Positions 35,785 to 44,279 of a DNA stretch of 64,000 nucleotides are shown here, one piece after another (position 1 is the first letter of the stretch; every line of letters begins with the position of its first letter). The notes below the pieces were generated by a model that worked only from the letters and a program-made list of their open reading frames with translations, made no database searches and was not told the DNA's origin. Origin of the DNA: Arthrobacter sp. YD4 (lineage in GTDB: Bacteria; Actinomycetota; Actinomycetes; Actinomycetales; Micrococcaceae); NCBI RefSeq assembly GCF_030410515.1, contig NZ_JAUHHD010000004.1:310001-374000 (forward strand), given 5' to 3'. The translations under genes were made by a program, and so were the position numbers.

Positions 35785-36642
35785 GTGCACGTAGTCAGCA
35801 TCAGCAGCCTCAAAGGCGGAGTCGGCAAGACATCGGTCACCACCGGACTGGCCTCGGCCGCCCTCGCCGCCGGCATCCCCACCCTGGTGGTCGACCTTGA
35901 CCCGCACGCCGACGCCAGCACCGCCCTGGGCGTCCGCGCCGGCGAGCAGCTGGACATCGGCCGCATGCTGAAGTCCCCGCGCCGCGCCCGCCTGGCCGAG
36001 AACGTGGTCCCCAGCGGCTGGCTGGAGCGCGGCAACTCCACCGCCGGAACCCGTGCCGGCAACAGCGAAGAATCCATTCTGGACGTCGCCGTCGGCTCCG
36101 CCTACACCGGCATCTACGACCGCCCGGACCTGGGCCGCCGCGACCTGCGCCGCCTCTCCACCGTCCTGGCCGGCGCCGACCGGTACGAGCTGGTCCTGAT
36201 CGACTGCCCGCCGTCCCTCAACGGCCTCACCCGGATGGCCTGGTCCGCCAGCGACAAGGTGGCCCTGGTGGCCGAACCCGGCCTCTTCTCCGTGGCCGGC
36301 ACCGAGCGCACCATGCGCGCCATCCAGCTGTTCCGCCAGGAGTTTGCCCCCGGGCTGATGCCGGCCGGCATCGTCGCCAACCGGGTCCGCTCGGGCTCGG
36401 CGGAGCACGCCTTCCGCCTCTCCGAGATGGACTCGATGTTCGGCGAACTGCTGCTCACCCCGCACATCCCGGAACAGGCCAACTGGCAGCAGATCCAGGG
36501 TGCCGCCCACGCCGTGCACTCCTGGCCGGGCGACTCGGCCAAGAACGCCGCCGGCCTCTTCGACGAACTGCTGGCGAACCTGCTGGGCAACCGTGGCGAA
36601 CTCGTCGGCGCGGGCCGGGCCCGGTCCCGCAGCAGCCGCTGA
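35785..36642 (+). CDS. Orphan ParA/MinD-like ATPase
   Basis: Deviant Walker-type ATPase, 285 residues. Walker A is SSLKGGVGKTSVTTGL, with VVDLDPHADAS and LVLIDCPPSLNGLTRMA (Walker B). No ParB gene and no partition sites are adjacent, and a separate ParA lies at 48180, so its cargo is unknown. The first conserved residues are HVVSISSLKGG, which favours the GTG at 35785; ATG at 35743 and 35707 give longer forms in the same frame but lack ribosome sites at good spacing. It is convergent with the MerR gene. Confidence 0.85.
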   Translation: MHVVSISSLKGGVGKTSVTTGLASAALAAGIPTLVVDLDPHADASTALGVRAGEQLDIGRMLKSPRRARLAENVVPSGWLERGNSTAGTRAGNSEESILDVAVGSAYTGIYDRPDLGRRDLRRLSTVLAGADRYELVLIDCPPSLNGLTRMAWSASDKVALVAEPGLFSVAGTERTMRAIQLFRQEFAPGLMPAGIVANRVRSGSAEHAFRLSEMDSMFGELLLTPHIPEQANWQQIQGAAHAVHSWPGDSAKNAAGLFDELLANLLGNRGELVGAGRARSRSSR

Positions 36643-36670
36643 CGTTTGGCCCGCCGGGGCCGATTAAACG

Positions 36671-36709
36671 ACAGAAGCGCGGGGCCACCTGGTGGCCCCG
36701 CGCTTCTGT
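36671..36709. terminator. Bidirectional terminator between the ParA-like and MerR genes
   Basis: Nearly perfect 19-bp hairpin: ACAGAAGCGCGGGGCCACC (36671-36689) and its complement (36691-36709) with a tiny loop. It separates two convergent genes. Confidence 0.85.
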
Positions 36710-36725
36710 GTCTGAAGGGAAAGAA

Positions 36726-37322
36726 TCAGCCGGTCTTGCGGGCCGCCCGGCGCTTGCTCAGTTCGTCGTCGGGAAAGGACTGGTCGGCGGCGTGCTCGCT
36801 GGGAAGGGCCGCGAGGCTGCCCTCCACCTCGCGCCAGACCCGGCCGACGGCGATGCCGAAGACGCCTTGGCCGCCCTGGACCAGGTCGATGACCTCGTCG
36901 GCGGAGGTGCATTCGTAGACGCTGGCGCCATCGCTCATCAGGGTGATCTGGGCCAGGTCCTCCACACCGCGTTCACGCAGGTGTTCGACGGCGGTGCGGA
37001 TCTGCTGCAGGGACACTCCGGTGTCCAGGAGACGCTTGACGACCTTGAGGACCAGAATGTCACGGAAGCCGTAGAGCCGCTGCGAGCCGGAACCGGCGGC
37101 GCCGCGGACGGCGGGTTCCACCAGTCCGGTGCGGGCCCAGTAGTCAAGCTGGCGGTAGGTGATACCGGCGGCCTTGCAGGCGGTCGGTCCGCGGTAGCCG
37201 GCATCTTCGTCCAGGACGGGGAGGTCCTCGGTGAAGAGCAGGCCCTGCGCGCCGGTAGCGGGCACGGCAACACCTGCCGTCGAAGCCTGCTTGAGCTCGC
37301 CTGCGTCGCCTTTCGGACTCAC
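36726..37322 (-). CDS. MerR-family regulator (Rv1830-like)
   Basis: Transcription factor of 198 residues. A poorly conserved N-terminus of about 40 residues precedes a MerR helix-turn-helix (GYRGPTACKAAGITYRQLDYWARTGL, RLYGFRDILVLKVVKRLLD) and a C-terminal region with VYECTSADEVIDLV. It matches M. tuberculosis Rv1830 in sequence pattern and in position beside Rv1829 and Rv1828 homologues. The GTG at 37322 is chosen because GAGGAGG lies at the right distance; the upstream ATG at 37337 falls on that ribosome site. Two odd-spaced palindromes lie upstream at 37545-37570. Confidence 0.88.
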   Translation of the reverse strand: MSPKGDAGELKQASTAGVAVPATGAQGLLFTEDLPVLDEDAGYRGPTACKAAGITYRQLDYWARTGLVEPAVRGAAGSGSQRLYGFRDILVLKVVKRLLDTGVSLQQIRTAVEHLRERGVEDLAQITLMSDGASVYECTSADEVIDLVQGGQGVFGIAVGRVWREVEGSLAALPSEHAADQSFPDDELSKRRAARKTG

Positions 37323-37544
37323 GTGGATCCTCCTCATTCTGAGCTCCCGCGGGGAATTACAGCCTTAGCGCGCTTTCCTGCCGCCGTCGGGCCGTCCCGG
37401 CGCGGGAGTGATCCGCGCCGTTCGGGTCCGGCTGCTCAGTCCAGTGTGACGTGCGCACCTGTTGTCTGCAATGGGAACTTGTATCTCTGACGTTAGGCTG
37501 ACCGGCCCCTCAGGTCAAAGACGTTGGGGCTATAGCCGGGGCGT

Positions 37545-37570
37545 GTCGAAAGTTTCGACCTCAACTTGAG
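37545..37570. promoter_or_regulatory. Twin palindromes upstream of the MerR gene
   Basis: GTCGAAAGTTTCGAC (37545-37559, a perfect 15-base palindrome around one base) overlaps by its end CCTCAACTTGAG (37559-37570, with CTCAA-C-TTGAG a perfect palindrome). They lie about 220 bases before the MerR start and just after the DUF151 stop. The second resembles the ftsZ upstream element (CTTCGACTTGAG at 352-363; 10 of 12 bases). A MerR-family target is inferred. Confidence 0.55.
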
Positions 37571-37582
37571 ACTTCGGCGGGG

Positions 37583-38086
37583 TCAGCCCGCGAAATCCTC
37601 GGGTTCGACGTCGTCCAGGAATTCCCGGAAGCGGCGCATCTCCCCCTCTTCGTCGACGGCGGGACCCGGCTCCGTGTCCTCACCCTCATCATGCTCGGTG
37701 ATCCGCACGCCGGCCTCATCCATGACGGCGTCGGCGCACCAGATCCGGCACTTGGCGCGCAGCGCCAGGGCGAGGGCGTCGGACGCCCTGGAGCTGACCG
37801 TGGTGCCGTCCTCGAACTGCAGCTGGCCGTAGAAGACGTTATCCTCCACGGCGACGATGTTGACGCTGACGATCGTGTGGCCGAGCGCCTCGACGACGTC
37901 GATCAGCAGGTCGTGGGTCATCGGCCGCGGCGGGACGACGCCCTGCTGGGCCAGGGCGATGGCGCTGGCCTCGGGGGTGCCGATCCAGATCGGCACGTGC
38001 CGTTCGCCGTGCATCTCCTTGAGCAGCACGAGCGGCTGGTTGGAGGGCAGTTCGATCCGAACGCCTACGATCTCGACCTCAATCAT
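37583..38086 (-). CDS. Bifunctional nuclease family protein (DUF151)
   Basis: Protein of 167 residues with the DUF151 domain: VEIVGVRIELPSNQPLVLLKE, PIWIGTPEASAIA, PRPMTHDLL, and SSRASDALALALRAKC. Related plant proteins have DNase/RNase activity; the bacterial role is open. M. tuberculosis Rv1829 is the positional counterpart. The ATG overlaps the ftsR stop by one base (TGATG). A Glu/Asp-rich C-terminal tail follows the domain. Confidence 0.9.
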   Translation of the reverse strand: MIEVEIVGVRIELPSNQPLVLLKEMHGERHVPIWIGTPEASAIALAQQGVVPPRPMTHDLLIDVVEALGHTIVSVNIVAVEDNVFYGQLQFEDGTTVSSRASDALALALRAKCRIWCADAVMDEAGVRITEHDEGEDTEPGPAVDEEGEMRRFREFLDDVEPEDFAG

Positions 38087-38808
38087 CAGATGTCCATCCT
38101 CGAGATGCGGTCCTGGACCAGAGCCCGGTGCAGCGAGAGGCAGAGGTCGCTGATTTCCCGGGCCGCCTCGGCGGCGCGGGCGTGCGAGGCGGCGTCCTTG
38201 CGGGACGTGAGGGTGGCGACGGCGCGTTCCACCAGGCCGAACTCCCGGTCCGCGGCGGCCTGGAAGGGGCGCAGGTGGCGGGGCTCAAGGCCGTGGCTTT
38301 CCAGCTGGACGCAGGCCTTGGCCACCTGCAGGGCGTGCTCGTCGAACTGGCCGTTGACGTGGCCGATCAGCCCGTAGCTCAGCAGGGACTCCAACAGCGG
38401 GACGCTCGCCCCGGATTCGGTCCGCAGCTGTTCCTCGCTGAGCCGGCGCACCCGGTTGTTCAGCTCGGAGGCGAGCTCGTCGGAGACGATCCGCGGCGAG
38501 ACGGTGACGCCGGGCGGAAGGTTGTCCGGGCGTTCGCCGCGGTCGATCGCGTCGAGGTAATCCTTGATCACCTTCAACGGCAGATACTGGTCGCGCTGGA
38601 GCGCCAGCACGAAACGGAGCCGCTCGACGTCGTTCTCCGAGTACTGCCGGTACCCCGCGGGGGTCCGCTGCGGGTTGATGAGTCCCTTTTCCTCAAGGAA
38701 CCTGATTTTCGACGCGGTCATGGACGGGAAGTCGTCACTGAGTTGCCCCAGGACCTCCCCGATGTTCAAAACCTGGGGTCCGCGCCGTTCGGCTTGTGCC
38801 ATGGCCAC
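38086..38808 (-). CDS. ftsR: MerR-family regulator FtsR
   Basis: Transcription factor of 240 residues, homologue of Rv1828 and of C. glutamicum FtsR, which acts on ftsZ. MerR-type domain: LNIGEVLGQLSDDFPSMTAS, KIRFLEEKGLINPQRT, PAGYRQYSENDVERL, then VLALQRDQYLPLKVIKDYL. The C-terminal part is helical and probably dimerises. GTG 38808 is used because GGAG lies nine bases upstream; ATG 38802 is the alternative. A candidate target is before ftsZ at 348-368. Confidence 0.9.
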   Translation of the reverse strand: MAMAQAERRGPQVLNIGEVLGQLSDDFPSMTASKIRFLEEKGLINPQRTPAGYRQYSENDVERLRFVLALQRDQYLPLKVIKDYLDAIDRGERPDNLPPGVTVSPRIVSDELASELNNRVRRLSEEQLRTESGASVPLLESLLSYGLIGHVNGQFDEHALQVAKACVQLESHGLEPRHLRPFQAAADREFGLVERAVATLTSRKDAASHARAAEAAREISDLCLSLHRALVQDRISRMDI

Positions 38809-38825
38809 CGGAAAGTACTCCGATA

Positions 38826-39299
38826 TCAGACGTTGCCTGCGGTGCGGACAGGGCTCAGGTAGAAGGTCAGGCGGAACTTGCCGATCTGCACCTCGTTGCC
38901 GGACTTGAGTTCCACGGCGTCGACGCGGTCGTTGTTGACGTAGGTGCCGTTCAGGCTGCCGGTGTCCACCACTTCGAAGCTGCGGGCCGTGCGGCGGAAT
39001 TCGACGTGGCGGCGGGACACCGTGACGTCATCGAGGAAGATGTCGGCGTCGGGGTGCCGGCCGGCGGTGGTGACGTCCGAGTCCAGCAGGAAGCGGGCAC
39101 CACTGTTGGGACCGCTGTGCGCGATCAGCAGCGCCGAACCTGCCGGCAGCGATTCGATCGCGGTGCGCTCCTCGGTCGAAACCTTCGGGGCGATCGTCGG
39201 CTCGTCGCGGACCGGGGTGAGGTGGATCGAGGTGGTCTCCGAGGCTTTCACTCCACCCGTGCCGTATTCACCGGTGTCGTTCTGTCCGTGCCCAACCAT
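38826..39299 (-). CDS. garA: FHA-domain metabolic regulator GarA/OdhI
   Basis: Small cytoplasmic regulator, 157 residues. The N-terminus carries the phosphorylation motif ETTS (Glu21-Ser24), the known site for PknB/PknG-type kinases in GarA and OdhI. The FHA domain (about 55-145) has the phosphopeptide-binding GRHPDADIFL, SRRHVEF and LNGTYVNN. In its unphosphorylated form this family inhibits 2-oxoglutarate dehydrogenase and alters glutamate metabolism. AGGAGG lies before the ATG. Gene order with ftsR and gcvH is the same as Rv1826-Rv1828. Confidence 0.95.
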   Translation of the reverse strand: MVGHGQNDTGEYGTGGVKASETTSIHLTPVRDEPTIAPKVSTEERTAIESLPAGSALLIAHSGPNSGARFLLDSDVTTAGRHPDADIFLDDVTVSRRHVEFRRTARSFEVVDTGSLNGTYVNNDRVDAVELKSGNEVQIGKFRLTFYLSPVRTAGNV

Positions 39300-39429
39300 T
39301 GAATCCTCCTGATTCGTTGCAGGTTCCCCCCTGCAAACAACGCATGCCGTCCGGAAAAGCCTGGCAGATCCGGTAGTCGGTCCGCCGTCCGGCAGCTGTC
39401 TCCAGCGGCAGGGCCGGGCGGCCTTGCCT

Positions 39430-39816
39430 TTAGCCTACCTGCTGTTCGTACTCCGATGCACTGAGCAGCGACTCGACCGCGTCGGCCTCGGCCAGCTTGA
39501 TTTCCAGCAGCCAGCCCTCGCCGTAAGGATCGGAGTTAATCAGGGCCGAATCGGTGTCCAGCGCCTCATTGCGGGCCACCACTTCGCCGCTGACCGGGGC
39601 GTAGATGTCGCTGACGCTCTTGGTCGATTCGACCTCGCCGACGACGTCATTGGCGGTGAGCTTGGTGCCCACCTCCGGCATCTGGGCGTAGACCACGTCG
39701 CCGAGGGCGTCCTGGGCAAAATCCGTGATGCCCACCCGGACGACGCCGTCGGCGTTGGGGGCGGTGACCCACTCGTGTTCGGCGGTGTAGGAGAGGTCTT
39801 CGGGAATGATGCTCAT
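39430..39816 (-). CDS. gcvH: Glycine cleavage system H protein
   Basis: Lipoyl carrier that shuttles the aminomethyl group in glycine cleavage. It has 128 residues. The lipoylated Lys is Lys66 in VESTKSVSDIYAPVSG; HEWV near the N-terminus and YGEGWLLEIKL near the C-terminus are typical. No gcvT or gcvP is nearby, as in M. tuberculosis (Rv1826). ATG with AAAGG upstream. Confidence 0.95.
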   Translation of the reverse strand: MSIIPEDLSYTAEHEWVTAPNADGVVRVGITDFAQDALGDVVYAQMPEVGTKLTANDVVGEVESTKSVSDIYAPVSGEVVARNEALDTDSALINSDPYGEGWLLEIKLAEADAVESLLSASEYEQQVG

Positions 39817-40020
39817 GACGGGCCTTTCGTCGGGTCAAGCACTACAGGTCAAGCACTGCGGGTCAATCTTTAGGGTCAATCACTGGGTCCAGCGCTGGAG
39901 ATGCGGCGGCCGGAGGAACGGGCCGCCGCTGAAAGTATAGGCATATCGGCACCGGCCCGGGAGGTCTCTGGCATGATGGGGCCATGGCCGCCCCTGCACC
40001 GGAACGGAACGTGTTTGCGT

Positions 40021-40890
40021 ATGCCTGAACTGCCCGAAGTCGCGGCGCTGGCGGACTTCCTCGCCGCCCGCCTGGCCGGCTGCGAGGTCGCCGGCATCCA
40101 GGTGGTCTCCTTCGCCGTGCTGAAGACCGCCGATCCCCCGATCAGCGCGCTCGAGGGCCGCACGGTGTCGGGCGTCCGGCGGTACGGGAAGTTCGTGGCG
40201 GTGGAGGCGGACGGGCTGTTCCTGGTCTTCCATCTCGCCCGCGCCGGCTGGGTCCGGGTGACGGAGGCCCCCACCGGGGCCGTACTCAAGCGCGGCGGCG
40301 GGCACATCGCGGTCCGGCTGTCCCTGACCGGCGGCGCCGGTCCCGTGGACGTGGACCTGACCGAGGCGGGGACCCGCAAGAGCCTGGCCGTGTACCTGGT
40401 CCGGGACCCGGCCGAGGTTCCGGGGATCGCGGCGCTGGGGCCGGACCCGCTGGGCAAGGATTTCGACGTCGAATCGCTCGCGGCGATCCTGGCCGCCCAC
40501 TCCCAGCAGGTCAAGGGGGTGCTGCGCAGCCAAAGCATTATGGCCGGGATCGGCAACGCCTACAGCGACGAGATCCTGCACGCGGCACGGATCTCCCCGT
40601 TCGCGATCGCCGCGTCCCTGGACCGCGACGCCGTCGAACGCCTCTACCGGGCGATCCATGAGGTGCTCGGCGCGGCCGTGGCGGAGGCAGCCGGAAAGCC
40701 GCCCGCCGAACTCAAGGACACGAAGCGGACCCACCTGCGGGTTCACGGCCGGGCCGGGGAGGCCTGCCCGGTCTGCGGGGACACCGTCCGGGAGGTCTCC
40801 TTCGCGGACACGGCCCTGCAGTACTGCCCCACCTGCCAGACGAAGGGGAAGATCCTGGCGGACCGGCGCACCTCGCGCTTCTTGAAGTAA
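40021..40890 (+). CDS. Fpg/Nei-family DNA glycosylase
   Basis: Base-excision repair glycosylase/AP lyase, 289 residues. It must start at the ATG at 40021 because the catalytic residues Pro2 and Glu3 (MPELPEV) act as the processed N-terminus. A conserved lysine is in RRYGKFVAVEADG, the helix-two-turn-helix has GIGNAYSDEILHAARISPF, and a C-terminal zinc finger is made by CPVC and CPTC. It resembles the shorter, divergent actinobacterial members, so oxidised-guanine versus pyrimidine preference cannot be told. Confidence 0.92.
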   Translation: MPELPEVAALADFLAARLAGCEVAGIQVVSFAVLKTADPPISALEGRTVSGVRRYGKFVAVEADGLFLVFHLARAGWVRVTEAPTGAVLKRGGGHIAVRLSLTGGAGPVDVDLTEAGTRKSLAVYLVRDPAEVPGIAALGPDPLGKDFDVESLAAILAAHSQQVKGVLRSQSIMAGIGNAYSDEILHAARISPFAIAASLDRDAVERLYRAIHEVLGAAVAEAAGKPPAELKDTKRTHLRVHGRAGEACPVCGDTVREVSFADTALQYCPTCQTKGKILADRRTSRFLK

Positions 40891-40938
40891 CCGGCCCCCG
40901 TAGCAGCCCGCGCCGCGGCGGGTTACCCGGGAAAGCAG

Positions 40939-40980
40939 AAAACCCCGCCCCTGCCGTTTCCGGCAAGGACGGGGTTTTTT
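40939..40980. terminator. Terminator after the Fpg/Nei gene
   Basis: AAAACCCCG (40939-40947) pairs with CGGGGTTTT (from 40970), and an inner TGCCG/CGGCA stem closes the loop; a run of six T follows at 40975-40980. The mirrored A run makes it usable from the tRNA side too. Confidence 0.9.
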
Positions 40981-40984
40981 CTGT

Positions 40985-41061
<77 letters not shown>

Positions 41062-41222
41062 CTGGTTCCGTCGTTCTCCGCTCCGTGGCTCCGGAGGGAT
41101 TTCTCCCTGCCGTATTCACTGAGCAGTCCGGCCGAACCACCTTGAAAAGCTTACACGATCCCGGAGGGTGCCCGTGACATTTCGCCGCCGCCACGGGCAC
41201 TTTTCCCTCCGGTGTGGCCGAA

Positions 41223-42773
41223 TTAACGCTTCTTGCTGCGCTTTTCCCGGACCCGCATATTGACCTCGATCGGGGTGCCCTCGAAGCCGAAGGTTTCACG
41301 CAGGCGGCGGGTGATGAAGCGGCGGTAGCCCGGGTCCAGGAACCCGGTGGTGAAGAGGACGAACTTCGGCGGACGGCTGGAGGCCTGGGTGCCGAAGAGG
41401 ATGCGGGGCTGCTTGCCGCCGCGGACCGGGTGCGGGTGCGCCGCGACGAGTTCGCCGAGGAAGGCGTTGAGCCGGCCGGTTGGGATGCGCTTGTCCCAGC
41501 TTTCCAGCGCCGTGTCCAGGGCGGGAACCAGGCGGTCCTTGTGCCAGCCGGTCTTGGCGGAGATGTTCACCCGGGGGGCCCAGGCCACGTGGGCCAGGTC
41601 GCGGTCGATCTCGCGCTCAAGGTAGATCCGGCGTTCGTCGTCCAGCAGGTCCCACTTGTTGAACGCCAGCACCAGTGCCCGGCCGGATTCGATGGCCAGC
41701 TGCAGGATGCGGACGTCCTGCTCGCTGAGGACCTCGTCCACGGCGAGGAGCACGACGGCGACCTCGGCCTTTTCGAGCGCGCTCTGGGTGCGCAGGGAAG
41801 CGTAGAAGTCGGCGCCTTGGGCCATGTGCTGGCGGCGTCGGATGCCGGCGGTGTCCACGAAGCGCCAGGTGCGGCCGCCGAGCTCGATGAATTCGTCCAC
41901 CGGGTCGCGGGTGGTGCCGGCGGTGTTGTCCACGACGACGCGCTCGGAGCCGGCCAGCTTGTTCAGCAGCGAGGACTTGCCCACGTTCGGGCGGCCGATC
42001 AGCGCGATGCGGCGGGGGCCGCCGCTGCGTTCCAGGCCCTCGATGGTGGAGAACTCGGGCAGGACATCCATCACGTGGTCCAGCAGGTCTGCCACGCCAC
42101 GGCCGTGCAGGGCGGAGACCGGGTAGGGCTCGCCGAAGCCGAGGCCCCAGAGCGCGGCCGAGTCGGCTTCCTGGGCGAAGTCGTCCACCTTGTTGGCCAC
42201 CATGATGACCGGCTTCTTGGACTTGCGGAGCATCTTCATGACGCCCTCGTCGGTGGCGGTGGCGCCGACGGCGGAGTCCACCACGAAGAGCACGGCGTCG
42301 GCCAGCTCCACGGCCATCTCGGCCTGCTCGGCGACGCGGGCGTGGATGCCGCGGGCGTCGTGCTCCCAGCCGCCGGTGTCCACCAGAGTGAAGTTGCGGC
42401 CGTTCCAGTGCGCCGAGTACATGACGCGGTCGCGGGTGACGCCGGGGGTGTCCTCGACGACGGCCTCGCGGCGGCCCAGGATGCGGTTGACCAGCGTGGA
42501 CTTGCCCACATTCGGGCGGCCGATGATGGCCAGGACCGGGTCCAGCTTCAGCGGGCCGTCGAAGTCCTCGTCCTCGAAGTCGCCGCTAAGCAGCGCGGCG
42601 TCGTCCTCGTCGAGCTCGTAGTCCTCCAGGCCGGCGCGCAGCGACGCGGCGCGGAGGTCGGCCTCGTCGTCGTCCAGGGCGGCGAGGTTCTCCGCCACCT
42701 GGTCCGTGCCGGTGGGCGTGTATTCGTCTTCGCCGGCGCCGAAGTTGCCGGAGGTTTGAGTCGTATCGCTCAT
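41223..42773 (-). CDS. der: GTPase Der (EngA)
   Basis: Essential ribosome-assembly GTPase with tandem G domains, 516 residues. After an acidic N-terminal extension of about 75 residues come G1 of domain 1 ([18 protein letters not shown]), DTPGVTRD-type switch, MVANKVDD, then domain 2 ([28 protein letters not shown]) and a C-terminal KH-like domain ending [13 protein letters not shown] with AAGGA upstream; it overlaps the LPLAT stop (ATGA). Order der-cmk-scpAB-parA is that of Rv1713-Rv1708. Confidence 0.96.
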   Translation of the reverse strand: MSDTTQTSGNFGAGEDEYTPTGTDQVAENLAALDDDEADLRAASLRAGLEDYELDEDDAALLSGDFEDEDFDGPLKLDPVLAIIGRPNVGKSTLVNRILGRREAVVEDTPGVTRDRVMYSAHWNGRNFTLVDTGGWEHDARGIHARVAEQAEMAVELADAVLFVVDSAVGATATDEGVMKMLRKSKKPVIMVANKVDDFAQEADSAALWGLGFGEPYPVSALHGRGVADLLDHVMDVLPEFSTIEGLERSGGPRRIALIGRPNVGKSSLLNKLAGSERVVVDNTAGTTRDPVDEFIELGGRTWRFVDTAGIRRRQHMAQGADFYASLRTQSALEKAEVAVVLLAVDEVLSEQDVRILQLAIESGRALVLAFNKWDLLDDERRIYLEREIDRDLAHVAWAPRVNISAKTGWHKDRLVPALDTALESWDKRIPTGRLNAFLGELVAAHPHPVRGGKQPRILFGTQASSRPPKFVLFTTGFLDPGYRRFITRRLRETFGFEGTPIEVNMRVREKRSKKR

Positions 42774-43555
42774 TGCACTTTCCTTAGGTGGTGATCTGCC
42801 GGCTCTCCGGCTACTGCTGTCTGGCGTTCATGCGGTGTTTCTGATTGCGGTGCTGCTGATCCGGCGCGTGCTGTTTCCGCGTCGGGCAGGCGGTGTCCGC
42901 TGGCCTGGATGGTGTCCTGGACGTGCCGCGCCAGCGCAGCACGGATCCCGGTTCCCACCCTGTCCATTGAAGCACGCCCGGTCTCCCCCGGCCTGCGGTC
43001 CGCGGTCAGCGCCGGGCCGAAGCTGACGTGCAGCCGGCGGCCCGGGCGGGGCACGGTGTTGAGGTGTTCGTCGCCGGTGCGGGTTCCGAGGATGGCGACC
43101 GGGATGACGGTGGCCGCCGAGTTCAGCGCCAGCCAGGCCACCCCGTTGTTGATCGCCGCCGCCTGGCCGCTGCCCCGGGTGCCTTCGGGGAGGATGCCCA
43201 CACAGGATCCGGCGTCCAGGATGGCCTTGGCGCGCTGCAGCGCCGCCCGGTCCCCGGACCGGTCCACGGGCAGCTGGCCCGCCGCGGTGAGCACCCGGCC
43301 CAGGATCCCGCCGAACATCTCCTGTTTGACCAGGATGTGCATCGGCCGCGGGGCGGCACCGAACATCACCGGCCCGTCGAGGTAGCTGATGTGGTTCCCG
43401 GCGAAGATCACCGGGCCCGCCTGCGGGACGTTGGCCCGTCCCGTGACGGTGGTCCGGTACACCAGGTGGTCCAGTGCCCACCCCACGGGGCGGCTCCAGG
43501 CCATGGTCCCGGTGAGGAACAGGCGTCCGGGGACCGCGGCCACGCGCTCAGTCAC
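42770..43555 (-). CDS. Lysophospholipid acyltransferase family protein
   Basis: PlsC-like acyltransferase, about 261 residues. HX4D motif [22 protein letters not shown] and [10 protein letters not shown]. It is placed between cmk and der. The GTG start at 43555 overlaps cmk by 8 bp and has no clear ribosome site, so start is uncertain. The C-terminus is a long unstructured tail. It is distinct from the PlsC at 25710, and the glycerolipid it acts on is not known. Confidence 0.85.
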   Translation of the reverse strand: MTERVAAVPGRLFLTGTMAWSRPVGWALDHLVYRTTVTGRANVPQAGPVIFAGNHISYLDGPVMFGAAPRPMHILVKQEMFGGILGRVLTAAGQLPVDRSGDRAALQRAKAILDAGSCVGILPEGTRGSGQAAAINNGVAWLALNSAATVIPVAILGTRTGDEHLNTVPRPGRRLHVSFGPALTADRRPGETGRASMDRVGTGIRAALARHVQDTIQASGHRLPDAETARAGSAAPQSETPHERQTAVAGEPADHHLRKVQ

Positions 43556-44279
43556 GGGTGAAGGGCGCGTGCTCAACGACCCGCCGCACGATCCCGAGGG
43601 CCGCGTCGACGGTCTGCTCAAAGTCCAGATCCGAGGAGTCCAGGGTCACCACGCCGTCGGCGGCCCGGGTGAAGTTCACCACGGTGGAGTCCTTGGCGTC
43701 CCGCGCCGTCACCTGGGCGGCGAGCTGCTCGGCGTTCTGGGTGCCGCCCAGCTGCAGGCCGCGGCGGCGCAGCCGGGCCTCCTCGCTGGCGGTCAGCAGC
43801 ATCCGCACCTCGGCGTTGGGCGCGACGACAGTGGTGATGTCCCGGCCCTCCACCACCATGCGGCGGTGGTGCTTGTCGATCAGTGCGCGCTGGCGGCGGA
43901 TCAGTTCAGTGCGGGCGCCCAGGTTGGTGGCGACGGCGCTGACCGCGGCGGAGATGGAGGGTTCACGGATGGCGTCGGTGATGTCCACGCCGCCCACGCG
44001 CACGTACTCCTCCCCCGCGCTGGTGCTGATGTCCAGATCCAGGACCTCGGCGGCGTCCTCGACGGCCTGCCCGTCGGCCAGGTCGGTCCCGGCGTCGAGG
44101 CAGTACCAGGTCAGGGCCCGGTACATCGCGCCGGTGTCCAGGTAGGCCAGCCGGAGCCGGCGGGCCACCTCCTTGCTGACACTGGACTTGCCCGACCCGG
44201 AGGGCCCGTCAATGGCGACGACGAGGCTCTTGCCGGGACGGACCACGTCCGTCGCTACTGCTGCTGTTTCCTGGGTCAT
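43548..44279 (-). CDS. cmk: Cytidylate kinase
   Basis: Phosphorylates CMP and dCMP with ATP. It has 243 residues: P-loop VVAIDGPSGSGKSSVSKEVA, LDTGAMYRALTW, VGGVDITDAIREP and VVEGRDITTVVAPNAEV. The ATG at 44279 overlaps the tyrA stop (TAATG). An ATG six codons upstream is the alternative. It sits in the tyrA-to-der chain. Confidence 0.95.
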   Translation of the reverse strand: MTQETAAVATDVVRPGKSLVVAIDGPSGSGKSSVSKEVARRLRLAYLDTGAMYRALTWYCLDAGTDLADGQAVEDAAEVLDLDISTSAGEEYVRVGGVDITDAIREPSISAAVSAVATNLGARTELIRRQRALIDKHHRRMVVEGRDITTVVAPNAEVRMLLTASEEARLRRRGLQLGGTQNAEQLAAQVTARDAKDSTVVNFTRAADGVVTLDSSDLDFEQTVDAALGIVRRVVEHAPFTRD

